Assembly: GCF_024347315.1 (NCBI RefSeq)
Contig: NZ_AP025461.1
Span: 558,001 to 622,000, forward strand
Reading direction: 5' to 3'
Source of the DNA: Vibrio atlanticus
Lineage (GTDB): Bacteria; Pseudomonadota; Gammaproteobacteria; Enterobacterales; Vibrionaceae
DNA: 64,000 nt
The notes below the pieces were generated by a model, which was given only the letters and a program-made list of their open reading frames with translations, did no database searches and was not told the DNA's origin. The position numbers and the translations under genes were made by a program. This document shows, one piece after another, positions 34,261-43,874 of this stretch (position 1 is the first letter of the stretch; each line of letters opens with the position of its first letter).

Positions 34261-35868
34261 ATGAGTTTTAAATCAAAAAAATACAGTATCGATTCTACTG
34301 ACTATCAAGTTGGTCAAGATAACGTCAGTAAATGGGGCATGGATGTCCACAACACTGTCTTCATAGCCTCAGTAGGCTTATCTCTTCTCTTCATCATCAC
34401 TCTTCTTGCTCTTCCTCCAGCAGACGCTAAAGCTGCTATTGATTCTATTAAGGGTGCTGTTTTATCAAAGTTTGACTTCCTGTTTATGTGGGGAGCTAAC
34501 ATCATGCTAGCGTTTGCTTTTGTTCTAGCATTTTCACCGTTGGGTAAAATTCGTCTAGGTGGCGAAGACGCGACGGCGGACTATTCGATGTCATCTTGGA
34601 TTGCGATGTTATTCGCAGCCGGTATGGGTATCGGGCTTATTTTCTGGGGCGTTGCTGAGCCAACCGCGTTCTTCACTAACTGGTTCGGCACACCATTAGA
34701 TGCGGAACCTTTTACAGAAGCAGGCCGTGAACTGGCACTAGGTGCAACCGTATTCCACTGGGGCTTTCATGCATGGGCTATCTATGGCATGACGGCGCTT
34801 TGTCTAGCGTACTTTGTTTACAACAAAGGCTTACCGCTATCAATGCGTTCTGTGTTTTACCCAATACTGGGTGAACGAGTTTGGGGTAAAACAGGTGATG
34901 TGATCGACGTACTAACGGTACTGGTTACTCTGTTTGGCCTTGCGACTTCATTGGGCCTAGGTGGTACGCAAGCAGCAAGTGGTATTAGCCACGTGTTTGG
35001 CTTGGAAAACAACATCTACCTTCAGCAATCTATTATCGTTTTGATTATGGGCTTGGCGATCATCTCTGTGATGCGTGGCATGGACGGTGGTGTTAAGTTC
35101 CTAAGTAACCTGAACATGGTTATTGCGTTCATATTCCTTGGTCTTATCGCTGTATTGAACTTTACGACAGTGCTTGATTCTGTGGCGACTGCGGCAACGG
35201 GCTACGTGAAAAACATCGTAGCGTTGAGCCAAAGTGCGGGTCGTGAAGACACAACATGGCTGCATGGCTGGACTGTGTTCTACTGGGCATGGTGGGTTGC
35301 GTATGCACCATTCTTCGGTATGTTCGTAGCGCGTATTTCTAAGGGCCGTACAGTTCGTGAGTTCCTACTTTGCGTACTGATTATCCCAACATTGGTGACG
35401 TCGGCTTGGATGTCGATCTTCGGTGGCGTAGCTATCGAGCAAGTAATTAACCATGTGGGACAACTTGGCCTCGACCAAGGCATTACAGACGTATCTCTAA
35501 GCTTGTTCTACATGCTAGATGCTTACTCGTTCGGTAGCATTCTGTCAGTTCTCGCAGTCGCACTGATCATTGTGTTCTTCGTTACAACGCTAGACTCAGG
35601 CTCTATCGTTATCGATGGCATGACAGCGGGTGGTAAACTAGAAGTGCCAGTGAAACAGAAAGTGGTTTGGGCGGTTATCTCAGGTGCTATCGCGATGGTG
35701 ATGTTGTGGATTGGTGGTACTCAATCTATTCAAGCTCTGCAATCGATCACGATCATTGCTGCATTGCCGTTTACGATTATTCTTCTGATTGGCTGTTTTA
35801 GCTTGTTGAAAGGTCTACTGACTGAAGTAGATAAAGGACAAGAAAACGTTAGTGAAACCGCTAAATAA
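34261..35868 (+). CDS. BCCT-family betaine/carnitine/choline transporter
   Basis: 535 residues, twelve membrane segments expected. The family signature lies in HGWTVFYWAWWVAYAPFFGMFVARISKGRTVREF (about 338-371, aromatic betaine-binding box), and GMGIGLIFWGVAEP near 121 is the first-helix glycine motif. It imports compatible solutes or other trimethylammonium compounds by sodium or proton coupling. Vibrios carry several BCCT paralogues; the substrate of this one is not clear. The ribosome site is weak, which together with the long leader suggests translational control. A clean terminator follows. Confidence 0.93.
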   Translation: MSFKSKKYSIDSTDYQVGQDNVSKWGMDVHNTVFIASVGLSLLFIITLLALPPADAKAAIDSIKGAVLSKFDFLFMWGANIMLAFAFVLAFSPLGKIRLGGEDATADYSMSSWIAMLFAAGMGIGLIFWGVAEPTAFFTNWFGTPLDAEPFTEAGRELALGATVFHWGFHAWAIYGMTALCLAYFVYNKGLPLSMRSVFYPILGERVWGKTGDVIDVLTVLVTLFGLATSLGLGGTQAASGISHVFGLENNIYLQQSIIVLIMGLAIISVMRGMDGGVKFLSNLNMVIAFIFLGLIAVLNFTTVLDSVATAATGYVKNIVALSQSAGREDTTWLHGWTVFYWAWWVAYAPFFGMFVARISKGRTVREFLLCVLIIPTLVTSAWMSIFGGVAIEQVINHVGQLGLDQGITDVSLSLFYMLDAYSFGSILSVLAVALIIVFFVTTLDSGSIVIDGMTAGGKLEVPVKQKVVWAVISGAIAMVMLWIGGTQSIQALQSITIIAALPFTIILLIGCFSLLKGLLTEVDKGQENVSETAK

Positions 35869-35926
35869 AGTAATCGAGTATGGGGAGTAGATAGTTCGCT
35901 AATTACTCCTTATTCAGCGTTATTTC

Positions 35927-35962
35927 AAAGCTCTCTTGTACTATGTGTAAGGGAGCTTTTTT
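35927..35962 (+). terminator. Rho-independent terminator of the BCCT gene
   Basis: Eleven-pair stem AAAGCTCTCTT/AAGGGAGCTTT and a T-run. Its 3' arm also supplies an AAGGGAG ribosome-like site for the mini-ORF that follows. Confidence 0.88.
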
Positions 35963-36019
35963 ATGCCCAAGAAGAAATCAAAGACAAGTAGAAAAGACAA
36001 AAAAAAGAGCCACAAGTGA
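35963..36019 (+). CDS. Possible 18-residue lysine-rich leader or mini-protein
   Basis: ATG seven bases after AAGGGAG, then a peptide with ten Lys or Arg among 18 residues (MPKKKSKTSRKDKKKSHK), ending inside the next terminator hairpin. It lies wedged between two terminators. Composition may just reflect A-rich DNA. The good ribosome spacing is the only reason to list it. Confidence 0.25.
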   Translation: MPKKKSKTSRKDKKKSHK

Positions 36020-36041
36020 ATCGTCACTTGTGGCTCTTTTT
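36001..36041. terminator. Bidirectional rho-independent terminator
   Basis: A perfect 18-pair stem (AAAAAGAGCCACAAGTGA and its complement) with a four-base loop, A-run on the left and T-run on the right. It serves the convergent M14-type gene on the minus strand and any plus-strand readthrough. Confidence 0.92.
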
Positions 36042-36064
36042 AGTTTTAGGGAGCAGCTAATAGC

Positions 36065-36991
36065 TTACGCGTTCAATTCATGTTGAATTACGTAATCCAA
36101 AGCACCGACTACAGCAGCAACTTGAGCATCATTACACTCTTCGTCAGTCACTTTGTCGCTGTCTGGGTAAACCTCTGTGGTTGTTCCGTACTTACAGTCG
36201 GTCACGCCGCCACATAAGCCAAGTTTCTTCATTGGGTAGTTGATCACACCGTGTTGAGTGACGTCTGAACCAATGATCTTGCCTTCGTCATCCGCAGGCG
36301 CAATGTGCGTTACTTTTTCTACTGAAGCAATTACTGCCGCTTGGAATTCTGGTTGCGGGTTTTCTGTATCGCCAACCGTGTAGAAACCATCTGGGATCAT
36401 ACCTTCGATGTACTCAATACCATCACGAGCAGCGAGTGCTGGTCGGAATTCAGTTTCATCAGAGTCTGTCGTCTCATGCAGGTCAACGTGAACCAATACT
36501 TCTGACAAAGAGGCCACTAAAGCTCGTAGGTTTGCTGATTCTTCTGCTGGCGTACCGTTATAGAAAGAGCGGTTTGGATCAACAGCATTTGGGTTCCAGC
36601 GGTTGATCACTTCGTAACCCCAAGGGCTTACACAAGGTGCTACTACAATGTTGAAGTGCGCTGCGTATTTCTCTGCTTGGGTCGCTGCAAATTTGATAGC
36701 GCCATGTACACCACTGGTTTCGTAACCGTGAACACCACCGGTTACCAGAATCGTCGGCTTTGACTCGTCCCAGTTTTTGCTCTTGATTGCGAAAAGTGGG
36801 AAGCGAGCTTCGTCGTAGCTCAGTGCACCGTATTGTTCGATATCAAAACGCTCTGCAAGTGCTTTAATCTTTGGCACAACTTCTTGTTGGTATTCACGCT
36901 TAACCGTTCTTTGAGCTAACCATGCTTCACGTTCTGCTTGTTGCCACTTTTGTCCTGGCTTACCAATTGGGTAGGTAGATTCACTTTTCAT
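36065..36991 (-). CDS. M14-family metallocarboxypeptidase / succinylglutamate desuccinylase-like deacylase
   Basis: 308 residues. Zinc ligands appear in GGVHGYETSG (His88, Glu91) and in LVHVDLHETTDSDE (His near 171), with the catalytic Glu in GTTTEVYPDSD near 275. The layout, including CVSPWGYEVINRWNPNAVDPNR, is that of the M14 carboxypeptidase/AstE-AspA group. It lacks a signal peptide, so it acts in the cytoplasm on a small acylated or peptidic substrate that cannot be named. Divergent from yedI. Confidence 0.85.
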   Translation of the reverse strand: MKSESTYPIGKPGQKWQQAEREAWLAQRTVKREYQQEVVPKIKALAERFDIEQYGALSYDEARFPLFAIKSKNWDESKPTILVTGGVHGYETSGVHGAIKFAATQAEKYAAHFNIVVAPCVSPWGYEVINRWNPNAVDPNRSFYNGTPAEESANLRALVASLSEVLVHVDLHETTDSDETEFRPALAARDGIEYIEGMIPDGFYTVGDTENPQPEFQAAVIASVEKVTHIAPADDEGKIIGSDVTQHGVINYPMKKLGLCGGVTDCKYGTTTEVYPDSDKVTDEECNDAQVAAVVGALDYVIQHELNA

Positions 36992-37166
36992 CTATACTTT
37001 TTCTTTTATGTTCGTGAAAGATTAAGACAGATTATTCCTGTCTAACAGAGACAGCAATAGAAAACACAACTTGTGACTTTATTTTTTACAGACTCATAAC
37101 TTTGATGAGTGAATTGATGATGTTACATTTCATCGATGGTTCAATCCTTTTAAAAGAGACAATAAA

Positions 37167-38072
37167 ATGGCTGGAGCAAGTTTATTAACACTGCTAGATG
37201 ACATTGCAACCGTGTTGGATGATGTCGCATTGATGTCTAAGGTGGCAGCTAAAAAAACCGCAGGCGTATTGGGTGACGATTTAGCTCTTAACGCTCAGCA
37301 GGTATCCGGTGTTTCTGCTGAAAGAGAAATCCCAGTGGTATGGGCGGTCGCAAAAGGCTCATTTAAAAATAAGCTGATTTTGGTTCCGGCGGCATTATTG
37401 ATCAGTGCGTTCATCCCTTGGTTGATCATGCCACTACTCGTGATTGGTGGTCTGTTTCTTTGTTTTGAAGGGGCGGAGAAAATCTTAGAGAAGCTCTTTC
37501 CTCATGCTCATCAACATGACGAGAAGGAAGAGGATACGAGTAATGGTGAATCCATAGAGGAATATGAGAAGAGAAAGGTCTCAGGCGCGATTCGTACCGA
37601 CTTCATATTATCTGCGGAAATCATTGTGATTGCGCTAGGTACCGTAACGGGTACAAGTATCCTTACTCAGATTCTTGTCGTGAGTTTGATAGCCGTTGTG
37701 ATGACGATTGGTGTTTATGGCTTAGTGGCAGGGATCGTTAAGCTGGATGATTTAGGTTTCTATCTCCAGCGCACGTCGAATGGCAGTACCATTAAAACCC
37801 GTTTGGGTAATGGGTTAGTCGCCTTTGCACCAAAGCTGATGAAGATGCTTGCTGTGGTCGGTACAGCTGCGATGTTCTTGGTTGGTGGCGGTATTGTGGT
37901 GCATAACGTTCCTGCGATTCATCATTTAATTGAACCGATTATTATGGATTTTAGTGGACATACGATTGCGACAGCGGTGGTACCGACGCTATTAAACGGT
38001 GTGATTGGGTTTTTAGCTGGCTTGGTTGTCGTTGCTGTTTGGACTGCGATTGGAAAAATGCGCGGTAAGTAA
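37167..38072 (+). CDS. yedI: DUF808 / YedI-family inner-membrane protein
   Basis: 301 residues. The conserved N-terminus [48 protein letters not shown] is diagnostic for the YedI (DUF808) family, followed by several membrane segments (about 78-105, 155-200, 230-255, 275-297) and a His/Glu-rich cytoplasmic loop ([16 protein letters not shown]) near 123. Function unknown in any organism as far as I know. AGAGAC precedes the ATG; a strong terminator follows. Confidence 0.9.
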   Translation: MAGASLLTLLDDIATVLDDVALMSKVAAKKTAGVLGDDLALNAQQVSGVSAEREIPVVWAVAKGSFKNKLILVPAALLISAFIPWLIMPLLVIGGLFLCFEGAEKILEKLFPHAHQHDEKEEDTSNGESIEEYEKRKVSGAIRTDFILSAEIIVIALGTVTGTSILTQILVVSLIAVVMTIGVYGLVAGIVKLDDLGFYLQRTSNGSTIKTRLGNGLVAFAPKLMKMLAVVGTAAMFLVGGGIVVHNVPAIHHLIEPIIMDFSGHTIATAVVPTLLNGVIGFLAGLVVVAVWTAIGKMRGK

Positions 38073-38113
38073 TCGTTCATTATTATTTATAATAAGACAG
38101 TCTTTCATCGAAA

Positions 38114-38152
38114 CAAAAAAGGGTCACCATAATTATTATGGTGACCCTTTTC
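38114..38152. terminator. Bidirectional terminator between yedI and pyrC
   Basis: Stem AAAAGGGTCACCATAA/TTATGGTGACCCTTTT with a TTA loop, suited to both convergent genes. Confidence 0.93.
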
Positions 38153-38168
38153 GTTAAATGGAGGGCGT

Positions 38169-38207
38169 TTATTTAACAGCCCAAGCGCTTATTTTACAGC
38201 CCAAGCG
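38169..38207. repeat. Imperfect 20-bp tandem duplication across the pyrC stop codon
   Basis: TTATTTAACAGCCCAAGCG and TTATTTTACAGCCCAAGCG lie 20 bases apart, one mismatch. The second copy contains the pyrC stop and last codons, and the first is a duplicate downstream, out of frame. Confidence 0.85.
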
Positions 38208-39217
38208 ATCGTCTCGCCGCCACGGATTGGTACAACAATGTCTGAACCGAAAGGCATCGTTTCAGCAACATTCCATTCTTCTTTAACAAGAGTGATGGTG
38301 TCTGCATTACGTGGCATGCCGTAGAAATCCGGACCATTGTGGCTCGCGAACGCTTCTAGGTTCTCAATCTTGCCTTCTAAGTCGAATACTTCAGCGTACA
38401 GTTCAACCGCAGCGTGTGCTGTGTAAGAACCTGCACAACCACATGCTGACTCTTTAGCACCTTTAGCGTGTGGCGCAGAGTCTGTACCCAAGAAGAACTT
38501 CTTGCTACCGCTTGTTGCCGCTTCGATAAGTGCTAACTGGTGTGTGTTGCGCTTAAGAATAGGGAGGCAGTAGAAATGTGGCTTAATGCCGCCAACCAAC
38601 ATGTGGTTGCGGTTATAAAGCAAGTGGTGAGCTGTGATGGTTGCCGCTACGTTCTCGTTAGCGTTCTTAACGAAAGTCGCTGCATCTGCAGTTGTGATGT
38701 GCTCTAGAACGATCTTCAGGTTAGGGAAGTCGTTAACAATCGGTGCTAGAACTGTGTCTAGGAACTCTTTTTCACGGTCGAAGATATCAACATCGTGAGC
38801 CGTTACTTCACCGTGTACAAGTAGCAACATACCCACTTCTTGCATCGCTTCTAACACGTGGTAAATCTTTTGAGCTGAAGTTACGCCTGAATCTGAGTTT
38901 GTCGTCGCGCCAGCAGGGTATAGCTTCGCCGCTACAACAGCGCCAGATTCTTTCGCTTTGCGAATTTCGTCAGGTGTTGTGTTGTCTGTTAGGTAAAGTG
39001 CCATTAGAGGCTGGAACTGTTCACTTGGCTGCTCTGCCATGATGCGTTCACGGTAAGCAAGAGCCATTTCGGTATCGGTTACCGGTGGGATGGTGTTTGG
39101 CATGATTAACGCTCGACCATTGTAGCGGCTGATATCGCGGACTGTATCTTTTAATACTTCGCCATCGCGTAGATGAACGTGCCAGTCGTCAGGACGAGTA
39201 ATCGTAAGTTGTGTCAT
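38189..39217 (-). CDS. pyrC: Dihydroorotase (class II)
   Basis: Cyclises carbamoyl aspartate to dihydroorotate in pyrimidine synthesis. 342 residues, standard for the E. coli-like class II enzyme. The metal motif [10 protein letters not shown] (His in HVH, about 11-20), the carboxylated Lys region [18 protein letters not shown] near 100, the His-containing VHGEVT and EHITTADA segments, and [15 protein letters not shown] (catalytic Asp) are all present. GGGAG precedes the ATG. Confidence 0.97.
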   Translation of the reverse strand: MTQLTITRPDDWHVHLRDGEVLKDTVRDISRYNGRALIMPNTIPPVTDTEMALAYRERIMAEQPSEQFQPLMALYLTDNTTPDEIRKAKESGAVVAAKLYPAGATTNSDSGVTSAQKIYHVLEAMQEVGMLLLVHGEVTAHDVDIFDREKEFLDTVLAPIVNDFPNLKIVLEHITTADAATFVKNANENVAATITAHHLLYNRNHMLVGGIKPHFYCLPILKRNTHQLALIEAATSGSKKFFLGTDSAPHAKGAKESACGCAGSYTAHAAVELYAEVFDLEGKIENLEAFASHNGPDFYGMPRNADTITLVKEEWNVAETMPFGSDIVVPIRGGETIAWAVK

Positions 39218-39409
39218 TGAAGGCTCCCACCATTTGAAGTGTTATGTAGTTGGAGCCTAAACTCAGCGAAATCTGTGAAAGCAATCGCTTACGTTTAGGC
39301 GACAGGATGATAGTGGAAAAGCACTTTCATTTCATCCTATTTTTAACTCTTCAGGGTTAGGAGCTTGTTTTTATGGATATTTTATTCGGTATCTATTTGT
39401 TAATAAGGG

Positions 39410-39568
39410 TTAGCGGGTGGCTACCCACAGACCATGGATCATTCCTGGAACCCAGAAGAAGAAAGTAAGGATGATGTTAATCAGCAAATCTTTACCTGCA
39501 CCACGAGCGAAGAACACACCAACAGGTGGAAGCAGTACACATAAGATGATAATGACGAGTTTGTTCAT
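39410..39568 (-). CDS. YqaE/Pmp3-family small membrane protein (52 aa)
   Basis: A 52-residue ORF with the Pmp3 pattern: an N-terminal helix with LPPVGVFFARG, a short loop GKDLL, and a second helix ending FFWVPGMIHGLWVA. Proteins of this family are tiny two-helix membrane proteins linked to salt or cold stress and membrane potential. AGGAT precedes the ATG. It stands alone between pyrC and the MOSC fusion gene. Confidence 0.88.
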   Translation of the reverse strand: MNKLVIIILCVLLPPVGVFFARGAGKDLLINIILTFFFWVPGMIHGLWVATR

Positions 39569-39785
39569 GATAAATCCTTTTTATTCAATGAAAGTTCAAT
39601 GCGGTAATCGTGTTCATATTATAGAACGTCTGGAGAGTGTTACTGCATTGCTGCCTTAATGTATCAAGATAGAAAGCTAAACATCTCAAGATACTAGCTT
39701 AGTATCAAGTGTTTAATGCCTGCCAGTTTATCTATTTATAACCATTTGTTAGCATTGGGACAAACTACAAAACATTGGAATCGTT

Positions 39786-41672
39786 ATGTCGCAGCTATCT
39801 TCAGGTCAAAGGGCTTTAGCTCAAAAAGCTATGGATCAAAAGGCTTCAGGTCAACAGCCTTCCTTATCTCAAATCAATGTGTTTCCGGTTAAATCAGTAG
39901 GCGGGATCTCGCTCTCTTCTGCTTGGGTTGAAAAACAAGGTCTTACTTTCGACAGACGTTTTATGTTGGCACTGGCTGACGGTTCGATGATCACGGCGCG
40001 TAAGTATCCGAAAATGGTCAAGGTATCTTCAAGCTTGCAGCCTGACGGTTTGATCTTCACTTATGAAGGCAAAGAGCCTTTGCGTCTAAAGTATGCAAAT
40101 TTCAAGATGCAAGAAGCACCAGCAACGGTTTGGAAAGACAGTTTTACGGCTTACACCACCAATGATGAAGCCGATGATTGGTTCAGTGATGTGCTTGGAG
40201 TTCGTGTTGAGCTATTGTTCTCTGGTGAGCAATCGAATCGTGTTCGTGAAAAACTCGGTCAGAATGTCAGTTTCGCTGATGGTTACCCAATGTTAGTGAT
40301 CAGCCAAGCCTCTCTAGATGAGCTTAATCGCCGCAGCCCTGAAGCTCACTCGATGGATCAGTTCCGCACCAACTTTGTTGTTTCGAATACCGAAGCCTTT
40401 GCTGAAGATGGTTGGAAGCGTATCCGTATCGGTGAGGTTGAGTTCGAAGCGGTGAAGCCTTGTGAGCGTTGTATCCTAACGACGGTTGATGTTGAGCGTG
40501 GCGAATTTAGAGCAACAAAAGAGCCGCTTAATACCTTTTCTACATTCAGAGCTAATGAGCGTGGTGGCGTTTTCTTTGGTCAGAATCTTGTGGCTAAAAA
40601 TGAAGGTTTGGTTAAAGCGGGTGATGTGGTTGAAGTACTCGAAACCAAAGAGAAAGAGCATTATGAAGACACTTGGGTTGAGTCGCTGCATCTAACCTGT
40701 GTTGAGCGCGAAGAGATTGCTCGTGACTTTACGACCTTTTGGTTAGAGCCTGCCAAAGAAAACCATTCATTGCCAAGTTATCAGCCAGGGCAACATCTTC
40801 CGATTGAGATGGTGATTGATGGCGAGAAGGTTTCTCGTCGTTACACGTTATCTTCTAGCCCTTCACGAGCGGGTCGTTTAGCGATTTCAGTGAAGCGAGT
40901 GGACGATGGTCAAATCTCTAACTGGTTAAATGATCACTTCCAAGTGGGTGATACTTTGGTTGCTCAAAATCCAGATGGTGCGTTCTACTTAGAAGCGAAT
41001 CCAACTCATCCACTACTGCTTTTGTCTGCAGGCAGTGGTATTACGCCAATGCTATCGATGCTTCGCTACCTAGCCGACCATGGTCAAATTGATGATGTGG
41101 TTTTCTATCATCAATGCAGCAGCGAAGAAGACATCCCTTATCAAGCTGAAATTAATAAAATCGCCAGTGAGCACGCGGGTCTTCGTGTGATTTATTCATT
41201 AAGCCAACCAACCAAAGAGTGGGATGGTTTATCTGGGCGTCTAAGCGTATCGCATGTCGCTAAAATTGAAGATCTACACAAGCGCCAAGCGTTCGTGTGT
41301 GGCCCTGACGGCTTTATGGATAATGCAAAGAAACTGCTGATTCAAATGGGGCTCAACCCTCAGCATTACCATCAAGAAGCGTTTGGTGTGGCTCAGGCGA
41401 CCGAGGAAGCGGTGAAGCAACTGCAGTTAAGTGTGAACGGCTACCTGTTCGAAGGTAATAATCAATCAACCTTGCTAGAGCAAGCGGAATTGGCGGGGGT
41501 ATCTATCGCTTCAAGTTGTCGTGCGGGTTTCTGTGGAGCGTGTAAAGTGACGCTTGAGTCAGGGCAAGTTCACCAACCTGATGTACCAGCGCTGCAAGAG
41601 CATGAACGTAACATGGGTCAGATATTGGCGTGTTGCAGTGTTCCGCAAACTGATATCGAAGTTGTTGATTAA
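39786..41672 (+). CDS. Three-module fusion: MOSC (YcbX-like) + ferredoxin-NAD(P) reductase + 2Fe-2S ferredoxin
   Basis: 628 residues. Modules in order: MOSC N-terminal barrel (about 25-140, NVFPVKSVGGISLSSAWV); MOSC domain with the molybdenum-cofactor cysteine in EAVKPCERCILTTVD (near 228); FAD/NAD reductase (about 300-525, with RRYTLSSSP for FAD and LLLSAGSGITPMLSML for nicotinamide); and a plant-type ferredoxin whose cluster ligands are in CRAGFCGAC and the terminal ILACC. E. coli YcbX has only MOSC plus ferredoxin and needs CysJ; here the reductase is built in, so the enzyme could be self-sufficient in reducing N-hydroxylated compounds. Confidence 0.9.
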   Translation: MSQLSSGQRALAQKAMDQKASGQQPSLSQINVFPVKSVGGISLSSAWVEKQGLTFDRRFMLALADGSMITARKYPKMVKVSSSLQPDGLIFTYEGKEPLRLKYANFKMQEAPATVWKDSFTAYTTNDEADDWFSDVLGVRVELLFSGEQSNRVREKLGQNVSFADGYPMLVISQASLDELNRRSPEAHSMDQFRTNFVVSNTEAFAEDGWKRIRIGEVEFEAVKPCERCILTTVDVERGEFRATKEPLNTFSTFRANERGGVFFGQNLVAKNEGLVKAGDVVEVLETKEKEHYEDTWVESLHLTCVEREEIARDFTTFWLEPAKENHSLPSYQPGQHLPIEMVIDGEKVSRRYTLSSSPSRAGRLAISVKRVDDGQISNWLNDHFQVGDTLVAQNPDGAFYLEANPTHPLLLLSAGSGITPMLSMLRYLADHGQIDDVVFYHQCSSEEDIPYQAEINKIASEHAGLRVIYSLSQPTKEWDGLSGRLSVSHVAKIEDLHKRQAFVCGPDGFMDNAKKLLIQMGLNPQHYHQEAFGVAQATEEAVKQLQLSVNGYLFEGNNQSTLLEQAELAGVSIASSCRAGFCGACKVTLESGQVHQPDVPALQEHERNMGQILACCSVPQTDIEVVD

Positions 41673-41719
41673 CGATTCGTTAGATCATTAAGAAAAACGC
41701 ATTAAAAAACACTAAATAG

Positions 41720-41758
41720 AAAAGGCCGGAAGTTCGCAAATGAGCTTCCGGCCTTTTT
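41720..41758. terminator. Bidirectional terminator between the MOSC fusion and nadE
   Basis: AAAAGGCCGGAAG/CTTCCGGCCTTTT stem, suitable for the convergent genes. Confidence 0.93.
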
Positions 41759-41779
41759 GATTCTGAGCTAATTCAAAGA

Positions 41780-42610
41780 TTAATCGTAGATCGTTGGGAT
41801 TGGTTGACGCTTGTGCTGTGTTGCTTTGTAGATGCCAACTAAGCGATCGGATACGTCTTGAGACACTTCTTTGCCTTCAAGGAAATCGTCAATTTGATCG
41901 TAAGAAAGGTTCAAGGCTGCTTCATCGGCTTTCTGTGGATCAAGCTCTTCTAGATCAGCAGTGGGTACTTTCTTAACAAGTTGCTCTGGAGCACCCAACG
42001 TTGCTGCAAGCTCACGAACTTGGCGTTTGTTCAAACCAAATAGTGGTGCTAAATCACATGCGCCGTCACCGTGCTTAGTGTAGAAACCAGTGATGTTTTC
42101 CGCTGAGTGGTCAGTACCAATCACAAGGCCGCCAACGTAACCAGCAATTTCGTATTGTGCGATCATGCGAGCACGAGCTTTCACGTTGCCTTTCACAAAG
42201 TCGATTTTTGCTGAATCTGTTGGTAGTAGACTTGTGCCTTCAAGAGCAACGTGAGATGCAGCGTGAAGCCCATCAACCCCCGCTTTAATGTTGACAGAAA
42301 CAGATTGAGAAGGTTGAATGAAAGAGAGAGCAAGCTGTGCTTCGTCTTCATCTTTTTGTTCACCGTAAGGTAGACGAACCGCGATGAATTGGTAGTCGTC
42401 GCTACCAGCGCTTTCATTTAGGCTATCAATGGCCATCTGTGCCAAGCGGCCACAGGTTGTTGAGTCGACACCACCACTGATACCAAGGATCAGTGATTTA
42501 CATCCTGACTGTTGAAGTTTCGTTTTGATAAACTCCACACGACGAGTCACTTCGAAGTGAGGGTCAATTGAAGGTAGTACGCGCATTTCGTCACGAATTA
42601 ACTGTTCCAT
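41780..42610 (-). CDS. nadE: NH3-dependent NAD+ synthetase
   Basis: Amidates deamido-NAD to NAD+. 276 residues, the ammonia-only bacterial form without a glutaminase domain. The P-loop [16 protein letters not shown] is near 45-60, and [37 protein letters not shown] is the conserved deamido-NAD region. AGGAAAGGA precedes the start. It is divergent from a NadD-like gene, so two NAD-synthesis steps share one promoter region. Confidence 0.96.
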   Translation of the reverse strand: MEQLIRDEMRVLPSIDPHFEVTRRVEFIKTKLQQSGCKSLILGISGGVDSTTCGRLAQMAIDSLNESAGSDDYQFIAVRLPYGEQKDEDEAQLALSFIQPSQSVSVNIKAGVDGLHAASHVALEGTSLLPTDSAKIDFVKGNVKARARMIAQYEIAGYVGGLVIGTDHSAENITGFYTKHGDGACDLAPLFGLNKRQVRELAATLGAPEQLVKKVPTADLEELDPQKADEAALNLSYDQIDDFLEGKEVSQDVSDRLVGIYKATQHKRQPIPTIYD

Positions 42611-42718
42611 TCGTATTCCTTTCCTGCAAGCAAATTAAAATCTAGTGTTATCATACCTAAATCATCCGATTTAAAAACCTCTTTGCACAAGCTTAGAAAG
42701 AGAAGGCAGTAATAAATA

Positions 42719-43240
42719 ATGGAAAAAATAGCCATTTTCGGTAGTGCGTTTAATCCGCCGAGCTTAGGGCATAAAAGTGTGATTGATTCATTGGCTCACT
42801 TTGACAAAATCCTGCTCGTTCCAAGTATTGCCCATGCTTGGGGAAAAGAGATGCTAGACTTTGATACGAGATGTCAGTTAGTTAACGCATTTATTAGCGA
42901 TCTTTCATTGGATCGAGTGGAGCTTTCTTTGGTTGAAAAGAGCCTATTTACTCCTGGTGAAAGCGTCACGACTTATGCGGTGCTCAGCGCACTTCAGAAG
43001 TTACATCGTGATGCGGAACTCACGTTCGTTATAGGTCCTGACAACTTCTTTAAGTTCTCATCTTTTTATAAATCAGATGAGATTACTGAGCAGTGGTCTG
43101 TAATGGCTTGCCCTGAAAAAGTGAAAATTCGTAGTACTGATATCCGCAATGCGCTGATAAGTGGAAGCGATGTTGCAAAACTGAGTACAAAGTCAGTTAC
43201 AAAGATATTGCAAGATAGTGGACTGTATACAATAATGTAG
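42719..43240 (+). CDS. Nicotinate/nicotinamide mononucleotide adenylyltransferase-like protein (NadD family)
   Basis: 173 residues. The nucleotidyltransferase motif IFGSAFNPPSLGHKSVIDSL (about 6-25, the G-x-F-x-P-P-x-x-G-H pattern) and the C-terminal IRSTDIRNALISG (ISSTxIR-type) are present. It is shorter than the usual 210-residue NadD, so it may be a second, specialised transferase. Divergence from nadE strongly suggests a role in NAD synthesis or recycling. The next gene begins 23 bases downstream. Confidence 0.85.
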   Translation: MEKIAIFGSAFNPPSLGHKSVIDSLAHFDKILLVPSIAHAWGKEMLDFDTRCQLVNAFISDLSLDRVELSLVEKSLFTPGESVTTYAVLSALQKLHRDAELTFVIGPDNFFKFSSFYKSDEITEQWSVMACPEKVKIRSTDIRNALISGSDVAKLSTKSVTKILQDSGLYTIM

Positions 43241-43262
43241 ATTCACTCACTCAAGAGGTCTG

Positions 43263-43760
43263 ATGACTATGCTAAAGCGCGCGATACCAGCGACGATGAT
43301 CATTGCAGCATGCAGTTTACCTGCATATGCTGAGTGTGATTTTTTTAGCCTAGATTCGGTAATGCTGACTTCTGATGACGAAAATAACTGCTTGGATTTC
43401 TCTACTAGCCTTGAATCTTTCGGTCAACGTATGATTGAGCTCAGTGGGTTAAGTGAAGGTGAACCTGAATCTGAATCAAAGCCAGACTATTGGTCTGATT
43501 GGGTTATTCAAAGCAAAGATGCGCCTTTGTTAACTCAGAGCCTTGAGTCTAACTATGTTGGTCTCGGTATGTGGTTTCCAGAAGAGCTGGAAGATGAACA
43601 GTATAATATGTCGACAGAAGAGTGGTTGATGAACCATGGTCTTCAGCTGAGCATCGGTTTTGGTGATAAAGTTGAAGGGCAGCCGCGTATGCGTTTTGAT
43701 TACCGTTGGCATGACTCTAGTGATGCAGACTTAATGATGCAGGTTGAGCTGCCATTCTAG
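43263..43760 (+). CDS. Periplasmic hypothetical protein (165 aa)
   Basis: Signal peptide about 1-23 (ATMIIAACSLPAYA). The mature part is acidic, with two Cys near its N-terminus (AECDFF, NNCLDF) that could form a disulfide, and ends in alternating residues (MRFDYRWHDSSDADLMMQVELPF) that look like terminal beta strands of an outer-membrane or beta-sandwich protein. Family not recognised. GAGG precedes the ATG. It lies 23 bases after the NadD-like gene and may share its transcript. Confidence 0.7.
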   Translation: MTMLKRAIPATMIIAACSLPAYAECDFFSLDSVMLTSDDENNCLDFSTSLESFGQRMIELSGLSEGEPESESKPDYWSDWVIQSKDAPLLTQSLESNYVGLGMWFPEELEDEQYNMSTEEWLMNHGLQLSIGFGDKVEGQPRMRFDYRWHDSSDADLMMQVELPF

Positions 43761-43799
43761 ACAGGTAGTTCATTCTTTTCTGTCTAAGTGCTAAGAATT

Positions 43800-43835
43800 A
43801 AAAAAGCCGCAAAACTGAGTTTTTGCGGCTTTTTA
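43800..43835. terminator. Bidirectional terminator
   Basis: AAAAAGCCGCAAAA/TTTTTGCGGCTTTTT stem, between convergent genes. Confidence 0.92.
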
Positions 43836-43874
43836 GTATCTAGTCTGTTGCTTTTAATGTCACCTATCGCCAGG

